From assembly GCA_020216965.1 (NCBI GenBank), contig JAIWOJ010000087.1:1-7620 (forward strand): 7,620 bases of DNA. Direction: 5' to 3'. Every line of letters begins with the position of its first letter. Within the stretch, counting starts at the first letter, position 1. The notes below the pieces were generated by a model. The model worked only from the letters and a program-made list of their open reading frames with translations, was not told the origin of the DNA and did not search any database. This DNA comes from Prosthecobacter sp. Lineage in GTDB: Bacteria > Verrucomicrobiota > Verrucomicrobiia > Verrucomicrobiales > Verrucomicrobiaceae. The position numbers and the translations under genes were made by a program. This document shows, in pieces, positions 6,017 to 7,620 of the stretch.

Positions 6017-6445
6017 ATGAATCGCATACAAACCCTGTTCAGTCTCATTTTTGGCGGTGTCTTTGTATATGCTGGTGCCGTGAAAGTGTTGCAGCCCATG
6101 GTCTTCGTCGATGACATCCGCAGTTTTCACCTACTACCCGATCCATTACCGGCATTGGTGGCCCTTTTTTTGCCATGGCTGGAAATCCTGGCGGGTCTGG
6201 CTGTCTGCTCCGGCTGGCTGCGGCGGGGCGGGCTGATGTTGCTCTTGTCCTGCTTACTGGTCTTTCTCGTCGCCATTGGGATTTCCTGGCAACGCGGCAT
6301 CGACATCCGCTGCGGTTGCTTTGGAGGCAGCTCAGCATCGGCTTCAAACTATCTTGAGCTCGTGATCCGGGATCTTTTGCTGCTAGCCCTGGGGGCATGG
6401 CTCTCACGGCACGTCTTCAGGGGGGAGCACCAGCCTGTGCAGTGA
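6017..6445 (+). CDS. MauE/DoxX-like membrane protein with CGCFG motif
   Basis: The 142-residue product has four hydrophobic segments (about 7-26, 44-65, 71-92 and 115-131). Features of the MauE/DoxX-like family are present: GAVKVLQP (20-27), LPWLEILAGL (52-61) with an in-membrane Glu56, and the RGIDIRCGCFGG segment (93-103) with Cys99 and Cys101. MauE is needed for maturation of methylamine dehydrogenase, and relatives are thought to act in thiol redox chemistry in the envelope; whether this copy does so is inference. ATG at 6017 was chosen over TTG at 6011, two codons earlier. It begins 17 bases after the metallopeptidase stop, so co-transcription is likely. No methylamine genes are nearby. 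The gene is convergent with yidC, with 15 bases between stops and no visible terminator. Confidence 0.83.
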   Translation: MNRIQTLFSLIFGGVFVYAGAVKVLQPMVFVDDIRSFHLLPDPLPALVALFLPWLEILAGLAVCSGWLRRGGLMLLLSCLLVFLVAIGISWQRGIDIRCGCFGGSSASASNYLELVIRDLLLLALGAWLSRHVFRGEHQPVQ

Positions 6446-6460
6446 GATTCGATTTGGCAC

Positions 6461-7620
6461 CTATCCGCCCAATTTGGGGGAGCGTGGCTTTGTTTTCTTC
6501 TCTTTGTGCCTGGGGTTGGCTGGGTTGAAGAAGGGATTTTGCGGTGCTGGCCCCTTGGGCAGCCGCTCCACCTTTTTCAGCTCAGGCTCAGGCATGTAGA
6601 GCTTCATGATCCAGCTCTGGGCGATGGCATAGAGGTTGGTGACAGCCCAGTACAGCGCCAGTGCTGCTGCAAAGTTGTAGGAGATCCAGAGGAAAAACAC
6701 CGGCATGATGTTCATGATGATTTTCTGGCTCTTATCCATGGTTGCTGGCTGAGGAGTCAGCTTCATCTGCGCCACCATGGTCAGACCCATGATGAGCGGC
6801 AGAGGATTCACATCGAAGCCCAAGAATTGGCCGATGGTATCGGCGATGGAAAGATCCTTCACCCACAGCCAGCCTTGGCCGCGCAACTCGGCGGCGTTTT
6901 GCAGGACGCCGTAAAAGGCAAAGAAGATCGGAATCTGCAGCAGCATAGGCAGACAGCCGCCTACAGGGTTCACCCCATACTCTTTGTAGAGTTTCATGAC
7001 CTCCATCTGCTGTTGGGTGGGGTCATCTTTGTGTTTCTCCTGAATTTCCTTCATCAGAGGGGCTAGTTTGCCCATCCGTTTCATGGAGTATTGCGCCTTA
7101 GCCTGCAGCGGCCAGAGCAGCGTGCGGATGACGATGGTCATGAGGATAATGGCCAGCCCCCAATTGCCACTGAGGTCGTGCATCCAGCGCATCAGCACGT
7201 TTAGCGGGCGGCTGATAAAGCCCCACATGCCATAAAACATCACGAAATCCCGCTGTCCGCCCAACTTGGAGAGGCGGCTGTATTCTTTCGGGCCAGCGTA
7301 AAGGGTGTAATTCTCGGTCTGTGAGCTGCCAGGTGCCAAATCCACGGTAGGTAGGCCGACCGCTGCCTGAATGGCATAGTCCTTGGCCGCTGCTGCGCTG
7401 CCTTTGAACTGGTCTTGGCTGTGATCCACGAGCAGCCGTGCCCCCCACATTTTGCCAGGTGCATCGACCTTGGAGTCGTGGCTGAGAATTTGGGTGTAAA
7501 ACCGGCTCATCACCCCGCCATAGCGCAGACGCGCATGGCTAGAGCGCATCTCAAGTTGCTCAGAGGAAAACCATCCGCCAGCAAAGGACGTGGTATGCAC
7601 TTGCTTTGCGTCTCCCGCGT
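6461..7620 (-). CDS. yidC: Membrane protein insertase YidC, N-terminus cut by window edge
   Basis: The frame ends at TAG 6461-6463 and stays open to the right edge (385 residues visible), so the first transmembrane helix and much of the periplasmic domain are missing. YidC inserts proteins into the inner membrane, alone or with SecYEG. Visible parts in order are the end of the periplasmic beta-rich domain, the amphipathic segment MWGFISRPLNVLMRWM, and the helix LAIILMTIVIRTLLWPL, whose Arg matches the conserved groove arginine (Arg366 in E. coli). After it come the cytoplasmic hairpin QYSMKRMGKLAPLMKEIQEK and the GGCLPMLLQIPIFFAFYGVL helix. The LPLIMGLTMVAQ, MPVFFLWISYNFAAALALYWAVTN and following helices complete the core. 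A basic tail rich in Pro, Lys and Arg ends the protein and may contact the ribosome. No neighbouring rnpA/rpmH genes are visible. The GTG at 7600 lies inside the domain and is not the true start. Confidence 0.97.
   Translation of the reverse strand, partial: AGDAKQVHTTSFAGGWFSSEQLEMRSSHARLRYGGVMSRFYTQILSHDSKVDAPGKMWGARLLVDHSQDQFKGSAAAAKDYAIQAAVGLPTVDLAPGSSQTENYTLYAGPKEYSRLSKLGGQRDFVMFYGMWGFISRPLNVLMRWMHDLSGNWGLAIILMTIVIRTLLWPLQAKAQYSMKRMGKLAPLMKEIQEKHKDDPTQQQMEVMKLYKEYGVNPVGGCLPMLLQIPIFFAFYGVLQNAAELRGQGWLWVKDLSIADTIGQFLGFDVNPLPLIMGLTMVAQMKLTPQPATMDKSQKIIMNIMPVFFLWISYNFAAALALYWAVTNLYAIAQSWIMKLYMPEPELKKVERLPKGPAPQNPFFNPANPRHKEKKTKPRSPKLGG

Noticed and set aside
6506..7066. Plus-strand open frame of 186 codons, His/Leu-rich.
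   Set aside because: It is fully antisense to yidC, whose conserved core is intact, and shows no domain of its own.

Overview
The window looks like an ordinary chromosomal stretch from a Gram-negative bacterium, most likely Verrucomicrobiota or a PVC relative. This assignment is an inference from four points. YidC has the large periplasmic domain of Gram-negative YidC. There is an outer-membrane-type lipoprotein. The alpha/beta hydrolase belongs to a subfamily common in Planctomycetes and Verrucomicrobia, and a coiled-coil protein ends in a small beta-rich tail of a kind common in Verrucomicrobia. Base composition is moderately GC-rich throughout. I see no tRNA, rRNA, CRISPR array, transposase or attachment site. 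Coding density is high: ten genes (two cut by the window edges) with gaps mostly of 15-135 bases.

Layout: (a) 1-1343, minus strand: a six-helix membrane protein of an uncharacterised family, followed 33 bases later by a proteasome/HslV-like Ntn-hydrolase that runs off the left edge. (b) 1421-3332, plus strand: an orphan ABC ATPase and an M19 (renal-dipeptidase-type) metallopeptidase. (c) 3356-4246, minus strand: a lipoprotein and a membrane-anchored coiled-coil protein, both envelope coiled-coil proteins, behind a very good sigma-70 promoter. (d) 4382-6445, plus strand: an alpha/beta hydrolase, a YugP-type zinc metallopeptidase and a MauE/DoxX-like membrane protein, closely spaced. (e) 6461-7620, minus strand: the C-terminal two thirds of the membrane insertase YidC, convergent with (d).

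Three peptidase-like genes (Ntn-hydrolase, M19, YugP-type) and several envelope proteins sit together. Nothing shows that they form one pathway; they read as independent small transcription units. The points most worth following are the membrane-protein/proteasome-like gene pair, the alpha/beta hydrolase whose oxyanion-hole glycines are replaced by three serines, the ABC ATPase lacking the Q-loop glutamine, and the paired coiled-coil envelope proteins. I did not find a clear new defence or mobile system.
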